Assembly (NCBI GenBank): GCA_905182995.1
Contig: CAJJDP010000003.1
Span: 687,820-751,819 of the forward strand
DNA: 64,000 nucleotides
Source of the DNA: Paramecium octaurelia
Taxonomy: Eukaryota; Ciliophora; Oligohymenophorea; Peniculida; Parameciidae
Direction: 5' to 3'
Made by a program: the position numbers and the translations under genes
Notes under the pieces: generated by a model
Told to the model about the DNA's origin: nothing
The model's input: the letters and a program-made list of their open reading frames with translations, nothing else
Databases searched by the model: none
Shown: piece by piece, positions 37,124 to 52,100 of the stretch
Position numbering within the stretch: position 1 is the first letter of the stretch
How the letters are laid out: the number at the start of each line of letters is the position of its first letter

Positions 37124-38453
37124 ATGAATGCTAATTCATTTCTAACAACAAAATGCACTAGTTTCAGTTTCACCTAATATAAGGCGAGATCTCGGTCAAT
37201 TCAACACAAATCCTTAGATAATAGTCGATCTCATCCGAGTCAGAAGGATCTGTTAGAGAAATAAAAACAATAACGTAGAAGTGTCCATGTAACAACATTA
37301 TTGCAACAGAATCTTAACATTAACTAAATGTTCACAAAACCCATAATTGATGAATTAATGTGGAGATAATCAGAACTTTATATGAATCGTAACATCATAT
37401 GATTTAGTTTAGAATTTAAAATACAACTAAGTTATATTGTGGACAGTGGGAACTTACAATAATTTGGAGCCATAATTTGCATGACTGCCGAGATTCTTCT
37501 AAAAATCAAAGATTTTAATAATGCTTGTTACTATTTCAATTAATATGTATGTTGAACGTTTATAATTTGAGAGAATTTTGAATACCCTCACCAAGAATCA
37601 CGCTGAAAAAGCAAAAGCATTAATTGGTTTGGCTAACTGTGCTTAGGAAATAAAAATGAATAGTGAAGCATTAACATTATTAAAGAAAGCATTGTAATAT
37701 GCGTGGCTTAGCAAGGAATACGAATTACTGATCTATGAAAAACTAGCCTTAAATTATTATTACTTAGGATAAAGTGAAGAATAGATTTATTTCCATTAGA
37801 GAGGATTGTTAGGCATATTGGAATCTGAAGAATCGCCCATTAAATAATTTAGCTGTGAATCCTTGCGAGATTAATTGAAGAAGAATAACATTGAGATCAA
37901 GACTCTCTGTCCTTAACTGTTAAACTATATGAATTTACCTATTTTAAGTAGAAATGAATTGTTGTGTAGAAATCCCAACTCAATACGAGGAGATTAAGTT
38001 AAGAAGTAAGTTATCTATACAGTTACGGAATAAATAGAAATAATATTATAGAAAAATGAGGAATTTCAATATTAAATAAATACTCCTAAATACTAAAAGC
38101 TTATTAAATATCATAATAATAAAAAGGGAGATGAATTCAGAGTTGTAAATTCATCTTAATCGACATACTCTAAGGAGAGAAGACAATACGATTTAACTAA
38201 TACTACTATATATAAATTGCCTTATGAAGTTTAAGTGAACAATCGCCTTCAGCATCCCTACATTCCTGAAGACATCAATGCTAAATTGCATGAACAATTA
38301 AGAAATGCTAATAGAACTCAAAAATTCGGATTAAGAAACAAAGTCATACTTAATCATTAGAATAGGGAAGACATGCATTATAGGAAGAATGGAGCTTGCT
38401 TGTACAGATAATTATATGCTATATTTTCATATTATTCTCAATTATTTAATTGA
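37124..38453 (+). CDS. TPR-like helical protein
   Basis: A 426-residue protein with two introns (24 and 25 nt). The N-terminal ~90 residues are basic and S/Q-rich. The middle contains TPR-like helix pairs: AKALIGLANCAQEIKMNSEA then LTLLKKALQYAWLSKEYELL, and EKLALNYYYLGQSEEQIYFH. The C-terminal 150 residues are basic, with conserved-looking NRLQHPYIPEDINAKLHEQL. Probably a scaffold; complex unknown. The next gene begins 15 bp after the stop. Confidence 0.78.
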
Positions 38454-38468
38454 ATATATTATTCCATA

Positions 38469-39614
<1,146 letters not shown>

Positions 39615-40146
39615 TAGAATTAATGTTTTATAAAATCTATTTAAATTCATGATCACCTCGAAAAATTTATTATAAAATAAATCGTTTACTATCAAATTTT
39701 TTACCATTATTATTGATATACTTTTAATGATCTCTATAAGCATCATCTGCATCCATTCAATATAAAAACCTAAAGTTATAAAATGATCTATCAAAATTAG
39801 ATATATTTTTATAATTTAAAGTTTCTTTTTATAAAAAATAAAAGCTTAAGTTGCAACTATCAAATGAATATTAAAATATTTTCTATCTAACCTCCAAACC
39901 AACTTAATTTATTTTAACATCAATATGTTTTTACAATCATTTATATACTACTTTTGATATTAATAATCATTAATTATCTTAATGCATTTTTTCCTATTTG
40001 AATTATCTCATGAACAAATCTTTATATCTTTTGCTTTTGAAATTCAATTTTGTTAGTTCTTTAAGAATTCAATTCAATAAAATTTAATATGTATTTTTAA
40101 TGTTGTTCCAATATATATATTAACATTATTATATAAATTAAAATTT
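39615..40146. other. Intergenic, AT-rich
   Basis: 532 bp between the AGC kinase and the EF-hand gene, both plus strand. It is extremely AT-rich and no protein-like frame was found on either strand. Confidence 0.5.
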
Positions 40147-40639
40147 ATGGGGTTATGCTCGTCTATGCATCATGAGACTGAATTATCAGCATCTCTTAGA
40201 TTAAAAGCCATTTAAATATTCTAAAAAATTGATAAAGAGAATAAAGGAGTGATTGACAAAAAGACCACTCAATAGTTTTGGTATATATTCCCTCTATTTC
40301 TCTCTAAGGCAATCTAACTTTGCTAAAATTAATACTGAAGCTTTATTTAAAGCAGTAGATTTTGATAATTCGGGTGATATCACTATTTAAGAGTGGCTGA
40401 CATTTTGGAAAATAGTAAAGAAAACTGGATATACTGAATAGGAAATTAATGAGGAAGTATAGCAAAAGTTCTATAAGTAGCTTGACGAATTAATGCAAGG
40501 GAAAGCGTGGGTTTAATTTAGAGTAGTAGATCAATTTATTTAAGTTGATAAAAATAGGAGAAGATCTCAAATCCCTCAAATAGTGATGTAGGAACAATAA
40601 ATGACTTTGAGAAAAACTAAAACAGCTGAAATCAAATGA
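40147..40639 (+). CDS. EF-hand calcium-binding protein
   Basis: A 154-residue protein with one 28-nt intron. One canonical EF-hand loop is visible, VDFDNSGDITIQEWLTF, with D, D, S, D at positions 1, 3, 5 and 7 and E at 12. An earlier loop (KIDKENKGVIDKK) keeps the spacing but lacks the terminal acidic residue, so it may not bind calcium. The N-terminus MGLCSS fits N-myristoylation and palmitoylation, suggesting membrane targeting. The C-terminus is basic. Confidence 0.85.
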
Positions 40640-41202
40640 TTATATATTCATATTTGTACTAAAACAAATCTTTGATATCATCGATTTACTTTAAATTAAT
40701 AATCGAATTTATTAAATTACGTAATATCAAGAGATTATATGGAAGTCTGACATAATATCATAATAATGATTCTATTTAATATATAATAAAGAATAATTCT
40801 TAATTCTTAATTCTTTTAATTTCACAAACTACGTGACTTTAATTAAATTTAGCAAAAATTATACTACATTAATAATATTATTGAACTCTTGTGAATTATG
40901 CAAAGTAATTGATCCAAACATTAGTAAAATTTGTATGGGGAAGTTTATTATCCCTATCTAAAATATGTTATCTATTCTTTTCGATCATTTTCTCAACTAT
41001 TGATCAACTTGATCAAAAATTTAAATACTCTAAACAATAACTCATATCAAAATTTCATGGAAGAATAGAGAGAAATGAAGAACATAATTCCGAATAAGTA
41101 GAACAAGATCAATAAAATATTAGAATTTTTGAGAATAATGTATATTGATGAATAAGAATTTAGATGATTGGAAGTTAAAAAAGATATAATTAAATCATTC
41201 AA
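40640..41202. other. Intergenic with an orphan open frame
   Basis: 563 bp. On the plus strand a frame of about 84 codons (40913-41166) reads EVYYPYLKYVIYSFRSFSQL, then LLINLIKNLNTLN and KQNKINKILEFLRI, and ends in TGA. It has no start codon near its beginning and no recognised relative. It may be a gene remnant or a chance frame. Confidence 0.35.
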
Positions 41203-42900
41203 TCAAATAAGAATTTCAAATGAAACTTTTAATCTATTATCTTTTTTTGTTTAAAATCTTAGAGTACTTTAATTAAAGACTGAATAAAGAATATACTCAC
41301 ACATAATTAAAGAAAACAAAATGGTATCCTCGCTTATTTTTCTTTTTTCTGATAAAATTTGAATGCATTCCAAAATCTTTTATTTATTTTTTTTCCAATT
41401 TTTATCATCAAAATCCAACTATCTTTTTATCAAATTACAGATTTAACTAGAAAATAATACCTTTTTTGTTTCCATTTTAAAGGTTAGATGTCTAAATAGA
41501 ATCTTATTACTCAATTTAATTGTTACTTGAAAGTCTGAATCTACAAACTATGTTAATCCAACTAAAACCATTTGTAATGCTCTTAAATTTAATTAAAAAG
41601 AATCATTAAATTCCAAACTGTTTTTGAAAATAATTTGTCTTGATAATGTATTTTATAATTATTAAATTAAGTATGGCATTTTCATTTAAGATCTTTATGT
41701 AACAAAATTTTTGTTATCCAACCAAATCCTATAAAATTGTAAATTAACAATCTATTGTAGTACAAGTAACTTATTATTATAAGCGCAGATGCTAGAAAGA
41801 ATTTTTGAAGAGCATTAAATAAATAAACTTTCTTATAACTTTTGGTTTGATAATGTTTATTTTATTTCCTGCCTAGATTAACTATCAAAAGCTAAAATCA
41901 CACATTAAACATCTTGAAGAATGTATTGAATTAGTTTAACTCTGAATTCCTACTTTAATATATTGGAAATCACATCATAAGATGGTATTAGCTACTCAAA
42001 ATTACAGCAAAATTAATCTCGAATTGCCATTTCTAAAGAATCTTTTTTCAATTTAGCATGAGAAGATCCACTATTGATTATTGTCATCTAAAATAATATC
42101 AAATTTTAAACATCTCTCAAAATTTTTCTCAAATCTTAGTTATCATGAATTTAGAATTTTTCTTTGGTTCCTTCATTGATTTATTTGATAATGATTTGAT
42201 CTTGTCTTTTATCAAATTCAACCACAATCAATTCGTAATCCACTATTTATTCTATAATTTTTATCCATTTATTTCTCTCTCGATTATCAATAAATTATAA
42301 TCGTTTTAACTTTAGATTTGTATATTTTAAAAATATTAAGCCTAGCAAAACACTCAGTTGGGTAAGGCTTAAAGCAATGAATTCTAATGAGTTTTCTATA
42401 TACAAGATTATAAACATTATATATAATCCTAAAATGCTTATTGCCTAAGGCAAAATTTAATAACCTTGCTACATGATGGCTATTGTATATAAAATATATA
42501 CCAGAATGAAAATAAAATGATTAAAAGCCATAAAACCATGAATATGATGAAATATAAGGCGATTACTATAAATTGTCTATGCTCCAAACAATAGCAAATA
42601 ATATTTAGAGAGCAGGCAATATTATAATGGCATATTTTGGATAACTGTCTATAATTAATTTGAACACTATAATCATCCCAGCAATTATAAATATTATCAA
42701 AATACTAGTCAAATTAAAGTATTCTGATTGAAAGTACGACGATAAATAAAAGGGGAAAAAAAGCTCAGTTAATATATTATTTATACCAAACATTAAATTG
42801 TGAATAAGTTAAACTCTTCCTTTACTTTTATTGATTGATTATCTCTAAATTCTTGTTCAATAGCATCTGATTTAAAACTTAGTGTTAATTTGTTCAGCAT
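41203..42900 (-). CDS. Multi-pass membrane protein, function unknown
   Basis: A 549-residue protein with two introns (28 and 20 nt). After a short soluble start (MLNKLTLSFKSDAIEQEFRD) come several hydrophobic helices within the first ~210 residues, including FFPLLFIVVLSI, FIVIALYFIIFMVLWLLII, AISILGLYIMFIILYI and LTQLSVLLGLIFL. A soluble helical C-terminal part of ~330 residues follows (KWIKIIEQIVDYELIVVEFD; later LNLRALQMVLVGLTQFVDSD). The layout (membrane sensor followed by a long cytosolic region) recalls ciliate histidine-kinase or cyclase-like proteins, but I see no kinase, ATPase or cyclase motif. Confidence 0.72.
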
Positions 42901-43015
42901 TTTGTCTTATTATTTTAGTACTAAGATAATATAATTATATTTAATTAAGTAAATGAAATAAAAAACAAAAAATCACAAAAACTGATTCAATCTTCATTTT
43001 AATTATATATATCAC

Positions 43016-44395
43016 TCAAAATATGAAATATTTTATTAATTAGCCACAATCTTCATTGATTTACAAATAAATTGAGTTTTTCGTGTTTAACCTTCCTTTT
43101 ATTTCAATAATGTTGTCCTTTGAGTTCTGCTATTGAATAATTTAAATCTCATTAATCAGAGTTATATTGTAAATATTGAATATTTTACCTAATTAAAATT
43201 TCGAACCATTGAAACTAAGTAACTTTATGTACAAATCAGAAAGTAAAATTAATTTTGTATCATTTTAATAAAATCTCGCATTTACATACCTTTCTTCCTA
43301 ATAATCCAAATTAATCTCTAAATTCAAAATTTCAGATGTATTCACAACTTCATATAATGTGAAAACAAAAGATTACAATATATAAAAATATTTGGTATTT
43401 TCTGAAAATTGAAAGTCAATCAAACCTCTACTCTTCAATTGAAATTTATAAAGAATTTCATTTTTCTCTAAGTCCTTTAATTCAAATTATATCACATAGT
43501 CATCCCCTTGAGAGGTGATTTAAAGTAGATTATTGTGTGAAACAGTAGTTTTAGAGAGTTCAAAATAATTTTTTTTCCCGAAATTATGATTAGCAATACA
43601 ATTGGCAAATACTGAAAATTTTTGTAAATATTCTATTTCTATATTATCAAATTAAAAGAAATGTATTTTTTACTTAAAACTCTACTTAATCTATTCACTA
43701 TTCATATTTAAATCTATGAGTTTCAACTTAGGTATTTTTAGAGATTTTAAATTATTTATATTTATATCCATGAGCTTATAAAGTTTTCTTTCTTACATAA
43801 ATAATTCCTTTATTTTTCCTAATGCTATTTTTAGCTTATTGTAATTCTAATAACAGGTATAAAGTCCATTTTGCTAAAATTTAAGATGAAATGAATAAAA
43901 GTAAGCATAGCAAACTTAATATGGTATTCTACAAATTTATTATTCATTATTGGAATAAATGGAATGTCTTTAAATAGAGGATCTGAGTTTCAAATCATTT
44001 GGATTCTTAAAAATTTAATTAATTTACTCTATCCCCTCTAAACTTTTTAGATTATTTGTAAACCTTATTAATTTCTCAATTTCTTCTTCTTAAAATAATG
44101 ATTCTTCCAAAATTCCTGAATATATCTAATTATTAAAAAGAATTGGAATAAGGGGATAATAAAGTTTCATATACTCTTCAATTTGCTTATCGCTTTAAAA
44201 CTGTTCTAAAAGATCATAAAATTCTAGTAAAAAGTTAAATTTTGAAAAGTATTATTGTGCTTTGATTATCTGCTATTTCAGTGTTTTGTAGTTGTTATAA
44301 CAGAATTTAAAGTTGTCCTTATCACTAATTGTTAGTTTGGATTGAAATTAAGAAATTTCTGATTGAAACTATGAATATTCTGACATATTCGACAT
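43016..44395 (-). CDS. Hypothetical protein, possible beta-propeller
   Basis: A 459-residue intronless frame. The N-terminal half is helical and coiled-coil-like (FKFCYNNYKTLKQQIIKAQQ; EEEIEKLIRFTNNLKSLEGI). The C-terminal half alternates short hydrophobic strands with polar turns (YFELSKTTVSHNNLLQITSQ; TKLILLSDLYIKLLSFNGSK), as in WD-like beta-propellers, but no WD signatures are clear. Its ATG lies 49 bp after the stop of the CK1-like gene on the same strand. Confidence 0.65.
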
Positions 44396-44444
44396 TATAA
44401 ATATTATTTAGAATTTTTAAGTATTTTTTTATATATAGATAAAA

Positions 44445-45840
44445 TCAATTGACTGTTATTTTATGAGTTTGATTCTTGATATTTTACAAGTGATGTCTAT
44501 GTATAGATTAAGAGATACATTTAAAAGACTTGAGTTTTTAACTAATTGTATCTTTAGAATAGAGTGTCATTAACATCATCTTAAGAAATATAGTCATGCT
44601 TTGAATCATAATCGTTTGCAATTTAGCTAAGTACATAAGTGTTTAAGACTGATTTATTTAATTCATCTTACAATAACACTAATTATGAAGTGTTCTATAC
44701 CGACTTTTTTCTATCTTAGAATATATCATATGTTGAGGGTATCTTTAACGATTAACTATTATATGACTGTATTATTACCACTTATTTTACATAGCTCTTG
44801 GAGATCTTTCGAATTATTGTAGAGAAGATATTTATTTAATAGTAGTTTCTTATTTTTAATTACTTGCTAAAAACTAATTCTATGATTAAGTCCAGTCATA
44901 GACATCATCATATTCAATTCTTCGAGATTAAGCTAATTTTCTAAAGAGTTAAATCAAATAATCATAATCTGGATCGCTTTGATACTGTAATGATTTTATG
45001 TATCTATACTCTTACTATTATAAATACTCTAAAGCCTTTGAAAATTCAATTGGGAGATCAATGCAAATCTCAGTAGGAGTCATTTTCATTTTCTTTTCAC
45101 CAACTTATTTCTATCTTTCTTTGTTATTTTAGCCTAATATGTTCTACCATGGCAAAGTTCTTTATTCTAATCTAATCACTGAATAATACCCTTTTAACAA
45201 TAGAATATCTATATAAATCAATGATTCAAGATCATCTTTTCTTCCAAGTTCCTAACCTTTATGCGCTGCTATTGAAGCATATCTTGTGGTTCCCACAAAG
45301 GATCGACCCTCTTTAAATGGACTATTTTCATAAATTATATAATTCTTACGCATGTTTTAAATTATTATCTCTATAAAGTTTGCTTATACCAAAATCAACA
45401 ATGTAAATTTGTTTTTAATGAAACATGATATTTTCTGGTTTCAAATCTCTATGCACAACAGATTTGTTATGAATTCTCCTAATTATTTATAATAGATAAT
45501 CTGTTATGATTAAGACAGTTTTTAATGAAAATGATCGATATTCTTTTAAATATGCTCCAATATCCTTTGTTAACAGTTATTAAACAAGTACATTGGAATT
45601 GCTGTCGATTCCACTCCAAATTAACTTTGGAACTCCTTAAGTACCTAATAATCTTGTAAGAATATGTATTTCTCGATCAAGTGTTGAATTTTTCTCTTTT
45701 TTCTCAATTTTAACAGCAACCATTTGTTTTTTTTATAAGTCTTCAGCTTCAAAAACAACTCCATATGACCCAGCTGATAATTTCTTCTTTAGAGCATATT
45801 AATTATTAATTATTTTGTTTGGGATGCTGGGTGAATTCAT
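44445..45840 (-). CDS. Casein-kinase-1-like protein kinase
   Basis: A 430-residue kinase; four introns of 28, 30, 23 and 22 nt are needed. Motifs: [57 protein letters not shown], then KHAPFKEGRSFVGTTRYASI and GRKDDLESLIY, the last two being characteristic of CK1 (HIPYREGKSLTGTARYAS; RRDDLESLGY). The GTLPWQN segment also fits CK1. The C-terminal ~140 residues are Q/S/D-rich and probably regulatory. The start is the first ATG. Confidence 0.9.
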
Positions 45841-46141
45841 TTTTTATAATTAATTTAATAAATGAATATATAAACTTATTCAAAACTTATTTATTATATT
45901 AAATTATTCCTTTTAAAGATTCTAAAAAATCAATTACATTACTCTGCACAATAATTAATTGCATTTTATTTAAATTTTCAAATTTTAAAGGAATCGAAAT
46001 AAATAAATTAGAGTTCTAGCACGCTGAATCAAAAAGTTGAATAGATTAATAATCAAAAGATTCATTTTATTTTACAATCGTACACTTTATAAATAAGTTA
46101 TTTTATGTAGAACGAAAATATATATTAAATATAGTTTTATA
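45841..46141. other. Intergenic, AT-rich
   Basis: 301 bp between the CK1-like gene start and the 3' end of the channel gene (both minus strand). It presumably carries the CK1 promoter and the channel gene's 3' end; no motif recognised. Confidence 0.5.
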
Positions 46142-49100
46142 TCAGGATTCACTTTGGTCATTGAATTCGTCTTCATCATTATTTTATTCTTCAATTTATA
46201 AAGCTCTTCTAAAAGGGAAAAATACGGTTTCCTTGTCATCTAAGCATTTTTTTACGAACTTCTCCAAAGCATTACAATCATTAGGATCTTTATTCTTAAT
46301 ATAAATAATATAGTAGAGCATATGGTAGACACTATGTTCTAGATATATATGATAATGCCAGCCTTTTGATCCACTAAAAATAAAGAGGATATATTACTTT
46401 GTATCAATATCATTCTTATCAATACTACAAACAAAACATTTTCCTTCGATTTCTTTCACTAAGGCTTATCTCTCATCTCTCAATTCACCAAATGTATCTA
46501 AAATAATACCAAAGATTATTTAGATAAACAAAATATTAAATATTATGAAAAATGAGAAGTCAAAAAAGTATCTACCCCAATATAATGTAGGGTCTTCATA
46601 TGGTTCAGGATATTTTTTCATTGAATCACCTAAACCGCTACGAAGACCAAAATTAATTGTGGATGTTACTGCTAAAATAAATGTTTATCCATAAACACCA
46701 TCCTCATCATTGAACATCCAATCAAAGTCTGAGAATGCAATTATAGCATAAATTAGTAATCCAATAAAACCAAGAAAAGAGAATATGGCTAGATTTCTAC
46801 CATTAGATGTAATTGATTTTATAATATTCTAAAGATCCTCAGACCTCTTAATAATATCTAACAACAGTACTGCGTAGATGTAAGGATTAAAAAATGCATA
46901 AACTGTTAGTCCAAACATCCAAATCTATTTATATTAAAGTCATATTTACATTGTAAAAATTATCAAAATCAAAAAATATTACAAGAATAAGTTTTTTAAC
47001 AGTGCTTTCACTTACTTTTTATCCTTAAAATTCCTATTCAAAATATCCAACAATACTATAATATTTCATTGTCAACCAGGCTATTGAAAATCCAGCTTCC
47101 TTTTTTAAGATCTAAACTCTTTTAGCATTAGTTTCACCTCTGTTATATGTAATTGATATTGGATATCGTTCTATAGCACAGAAAAATACAATAATTAAAT
47201 TCAATACTAATTAAATAATGGTGATAATCTAAATTAATAGATATTGATTACATTATTAAGATAACTTACAAAGTTCTCTCCAGGTACTTTTTTTTCTGCC
47301 TCAGGTGCTTCTTAACTGGAACCTAATTTACTATTGACAACAATGTCATGCATAAAAATCAAGAGAATTACTATAACCAAACAAAGTATGAAGGATATGT
47401 CTTTTAGTAATCTCCAATAGACTGCTCCAAAATGCATTATAAAGCTATTGTTAATTTATTACGAATGTCTCATTTAAACCTGATAAAAATCAGCTTAATC
47501 AATTAAACCTTACATTCTATCTTCATCTGTTTCTCTTTTGATCTCAAAAATTATATGCTGTTTAATATTTGGAGTAACAAAATTGCAAATAAAGGGTTTT
47601 TAAAAGAAAACCTTTTGAAGTTCAGATTACTCATTTTAAATTTCAATTCTACCAGTAAATTATCTATAGAATTTAAAAAACTATTGTTTTCTAGTAAACT
47701 TAAAATTTTCATCATTCTAGATATCTTCATAGATTTATTTAAATTCATTTTGTTAGGGTTATCTTATTTGATTACTTAATAGAGCGTTTTCTTCTTCTTT
47801 ATCATGATTCTAATCTTTAACGAAGATTGGTACTACTTTCTAAGAAGAGGCAGTATTTTTCCTTTGTAGATCATCGTATAAGGGATCACTTAAATCAATC
47901 AATTCATCCTATTCATCTTGATCTTCATCGAATTTAAAAATTTCTAATGAGGGGTCTTTAGGAAAATGTTCCGATAATGTAAGGCAAATAATAAAAATAT
48001 TAAAACCAGTTTGCATTAATAGGTTATCTTCATCAGTTCTTAACCCAAAATGGCAGAGATTATTGGAACAATATTAATGTTGTCCAGTCTTTGATTCATC
48101 ACAAATATTATCTAATATGATATTTCTCTATTTAGGTTTAATACGATCTTAATAAATGGATCTCGAGATTCTCATTAGAATAGTAATGTTCACAGTTTCG
48201 AGTATGAATTTCAAACATTGTTTGTCATGTTTTCCTTGAGTTATCAACAATAATAATTTAATAAATGATTGAAGTGTCTAATATGAGTTATATTTTCTTT
48301 CTTGAATATCAATCTGATTTTTATTTAAATTTATGATAAGATCTTCTTCTTGATTTTATGATTTTAATAAATTTTCTTTAATTATATTTCTATTCTCTTC
48401 CTCCAATTATTTGAATGATAACAAGTCTTCTTTCTATAAAATTTAGTTTAATAACGTAAACAATCGGGTATTTTTACATAATTCTTTCTTATTTTCTTCA
48501 AATCCAGTAGAGAATTCAACTAAGCTCTCTAAGGCTTATCTGTAGATTTCTTACAGCTTATAAAATACACTCTATCCTTTTTCCAATAAATCTGCTAATA
48601 AACTTGCTACTTCATTAACAATATTAATATTGGCTTGATATGAATCATCATCGTATTAGCAAACTAAAAACTTTTAGAAATCAACATTGACATTTTCACA
48701 CAATGCCTATAATAATTTTAGGACTTTCAAACAAAGTATTTTATATTCAGTGTTATTGCCTTCACATAATTCTAGTTCTAATACCCTTGAATTAATATCA
48801 GTCAAGAAGAACCCTCGAAGAAAAACAAAGAATTTTTATTTAATTACTTAATCATACTTAAGGATCTTATAAAACTTTTTCTAGACATAGTCGTTTCCGT
48901 AATCCAATAAATAAATTAACAATTATAATGCCTCGATTTTATGTTAATCATCATCAGAGTCATTCAATATCTCTAATGCTAATATGTCCAAATCACTATC
49001 CACCATAGCATTTTGATATTTTATGAATATTTATTATTTCAACCTTATTTATTCTTTAGATTTTTCATCCTTAGCTTCTGTAAGTGAATCGATGTCATCT

Positions 49101-52100
49101 TGGGTGGGTCTTTTCAACAACAAGAATATTTTGCATAATTTGATTAAATAGATTTCTCTGTTTAAAAATATGCCTTAGCATTTTTCTAAAAATTCTTATA
49201 CATTGTCCTCATTTAATATGTTTGTATTTTATTTCTCTAAAGTCTTGATTAGCAATTCTATTTAAATATCATCTGATATTAAATCTTCATTGCCTTCTAA
49301 TTAACCTCCAAGTTTTTTGTATTGTTTACCAATTAATTTGCGACTAGCTATTCCAAACTCTTATTTAAGATTCTCTAAACCTTCTTATTATCTTAAATAC
49401 GCTTACACTTACTAGTTTATTCCAATTTAAGTAGTTTTAATTTCAAATAATTCCCTCATAGCTTATTTAAATAGCTCCCAATCGCTTATGACTCTATTTC
49501 TATTATTTACCTATTCTAATCTCTTAATTTATTCTATATTCACTTTAAAGATTTCATCAATATCACTCTATTAGATGTATGTCTTATAAATGTTGCAAGT
49601 ATCCAAAATCTTCTATAATCTGTCTTATTCATTTGCCTTATTTTCAATGTATTAATTAAATTAATTGATAGTAACTTTATATCTAATTAGATACACTTTA
49701 AAGTTTCTCCTAAAGGGATTTTCTATTCTCTGAACATTGTCTTATTCTTACAACTTCTTGTCTCCTGATTGATCCTCTTTCAAAGTATCATACTTATCAA
49801 ATACTAATTTAGTATTCTTATCCTATTGGAATCCTATTCTAAAATTCTGACCGAATTTAGTAATTTTTCTTTATGGGATGATTTCTTCAATCGAAGTTAT
49901 CAATTCTCTGTAATCATCCAAATCCAAATCTTCTTTTTTCACTCTAAAATCTCTCTCTAAAACATTAAAAATCTCCTTTATTTTTTAAACATTTTATTTA
50001 ATAATTGCAAATTCATCAGATAAACTAGAATTCTCTGGATTTTCTAGATCAGTTCTATCTTTCATTTCGTCATAAGTATAAACTAAGAAATGGACTATTC
50101 CATTTTTCCTTAAATACTTCCAATATTCACTTAAATCCCTTAATATTCCTTATTCTTAAACAAATTTTGAATCAAAAGAAAGCTTATTCTCAAAATAAGT
50201 CAGCTTCTATCTTTAAATTGAATCTCTCAAATCTCTTTAAGTAACCTTCATATTTCTATCTTGATTAGCTAATTTAGACAACCCTTCCAAATATTTGCAG
50301 ACTTATTTCTAATCTAACTCTGGGATTATTACTCTGGATAGTATATCTCTAACTTCGTCGCTCTCTACTGTATCATTAACAAACTACCCTTCCCTTACTT
50401 AATTTATATATAATTCAAATAAGCATTATAAATATGCTCTCTTAACAATGTATTCAACTTTAGGACTTAATAAAATGGTTTTTAATTATTCATACAGTAA
50501 TATTCTTTACAGCTCCTAAATGCCTATTCTATAAAACTGACAACACTCAGTCAACAATATGATTATTTCTGAGTGTAATTTTATTCTATGATACAGCAAA
50601 GGGTCCTTCACATACTCCTCTTCAATAACCAATTCTGGGATAAGTATATCCTTATAATAGTTCACTGGGTCTAAGATTATTCTAAGAAAAGCATTCTTTA
50701 AGATCTTTGATAAGATTAAATGTTTATTCAAGGGCATCTATTTTGCAGGTTTTTCATAGGATTTTGTCATGGATCTTAAAATCTTAAAATATTAAATCAA
50801 AGAGAAATAAGTCACTGCGTTTTCATGATTACTTCTTTTAATAAATTTAATTTCTTCCTCTTCATCCCTTGTACTATAGACCTTGAGGTAAAATTCTTGA
50901 CTTTATGTCAACTTATTTCCTAACTTGTAAATTCTTTCGAATATTTAGTTTATCAAGTTATCATGCTGATTTTCAGGGATAGAGGATATAATTTTGATTG
51001 CTAATTTTGTTACTTTGATTGGAATATAGAACTTATCATCTGCTTATGGCTAAGGTATCTAAATGACATCAAGAATTCTTTATAAATACTCATTATTGGC
51101 TAAAATTGAAATATTAGTATCATTATCTAGTATGAAATATTCCATAAATAGAACAATTCTTTTATAGAAAAAAACTATCTCCTTTGAACTTATGATTGTT
51201 TCTGGTTCTACTAAAAATTTCAAAAATATTAGATGCACATTTGCATTCCTTACTATATTTTAAAAGGACTTTAAATACTATAAATCTTAAGAATTTGGTT
51301 TAAAAAACATTTCAAATTATTCAATTATTCTATTTGAATATCCTTTTAAGATATCAAAGGATGTAGCCCTTTTTTAATTTAAATTATCATCTTTCTCACT
51401 TTGAATGAATTTTAATGCTCTTTTTGATAATTGTATAGCTTCCTTAGGACTTATCAATTAAATACTGTTTGAATTTCCATTAATAATTGAAAAGTATCTC
51501 AATTCTTATTAATTATCAATGATTTCAACTTAACTGATTTCTTAGATTGAATATTTGGGTGCATGGAAACTTTAAATTATTCTTTGCAACAATTCTTCAT
51601 TTAATTTAGTTCTTTTCCCTGATGTCAATAAGCAAGTAAATAATAATCCGCAGATGCTATTTCCATCAGGTTCTTTGAAAACACTATAAATGGATTTGGA
51701 AGTTATAGTCTTTGATTTCTTAATCTAGACTTTTGGATTTATCACTTCGTCAAATCCAAATTAATCAAAATCCCTTACACTTGGAGAACTTGGATTTGAT
51801 TCATTCTATTAGGATGAACTAAATAGGAATTCTAGAATTTATAAATTTAATTTTAATTGTTCAAAGATTTTCAGAATCGACAAAGCTTCCAAATAGATTT
51901 GGGTTTTAATTATATCATCATTACAATATTAATAAGTCCATATTAATAAATATAGAATCCAATTTCTTTAAAATTACATATACATCTTAGATGATTGTTC
52001 CATTTTTTTATAATCCTTATCTAGACCCTTGTATTTTGATTGCTTTTTCTGATAGAATTATTCAGCAGAAGGTAAGAATGTAGCAACCCAAATGTTATCA

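Noticed and set aside
42605-42793. A hydrophobic minus-strand frame beginning MFGINNILTELF
   Set aside because: It is open only in the wrong frame; removing the 28-nt intron gives a different, continuous membrane-protein frame through the same bases.
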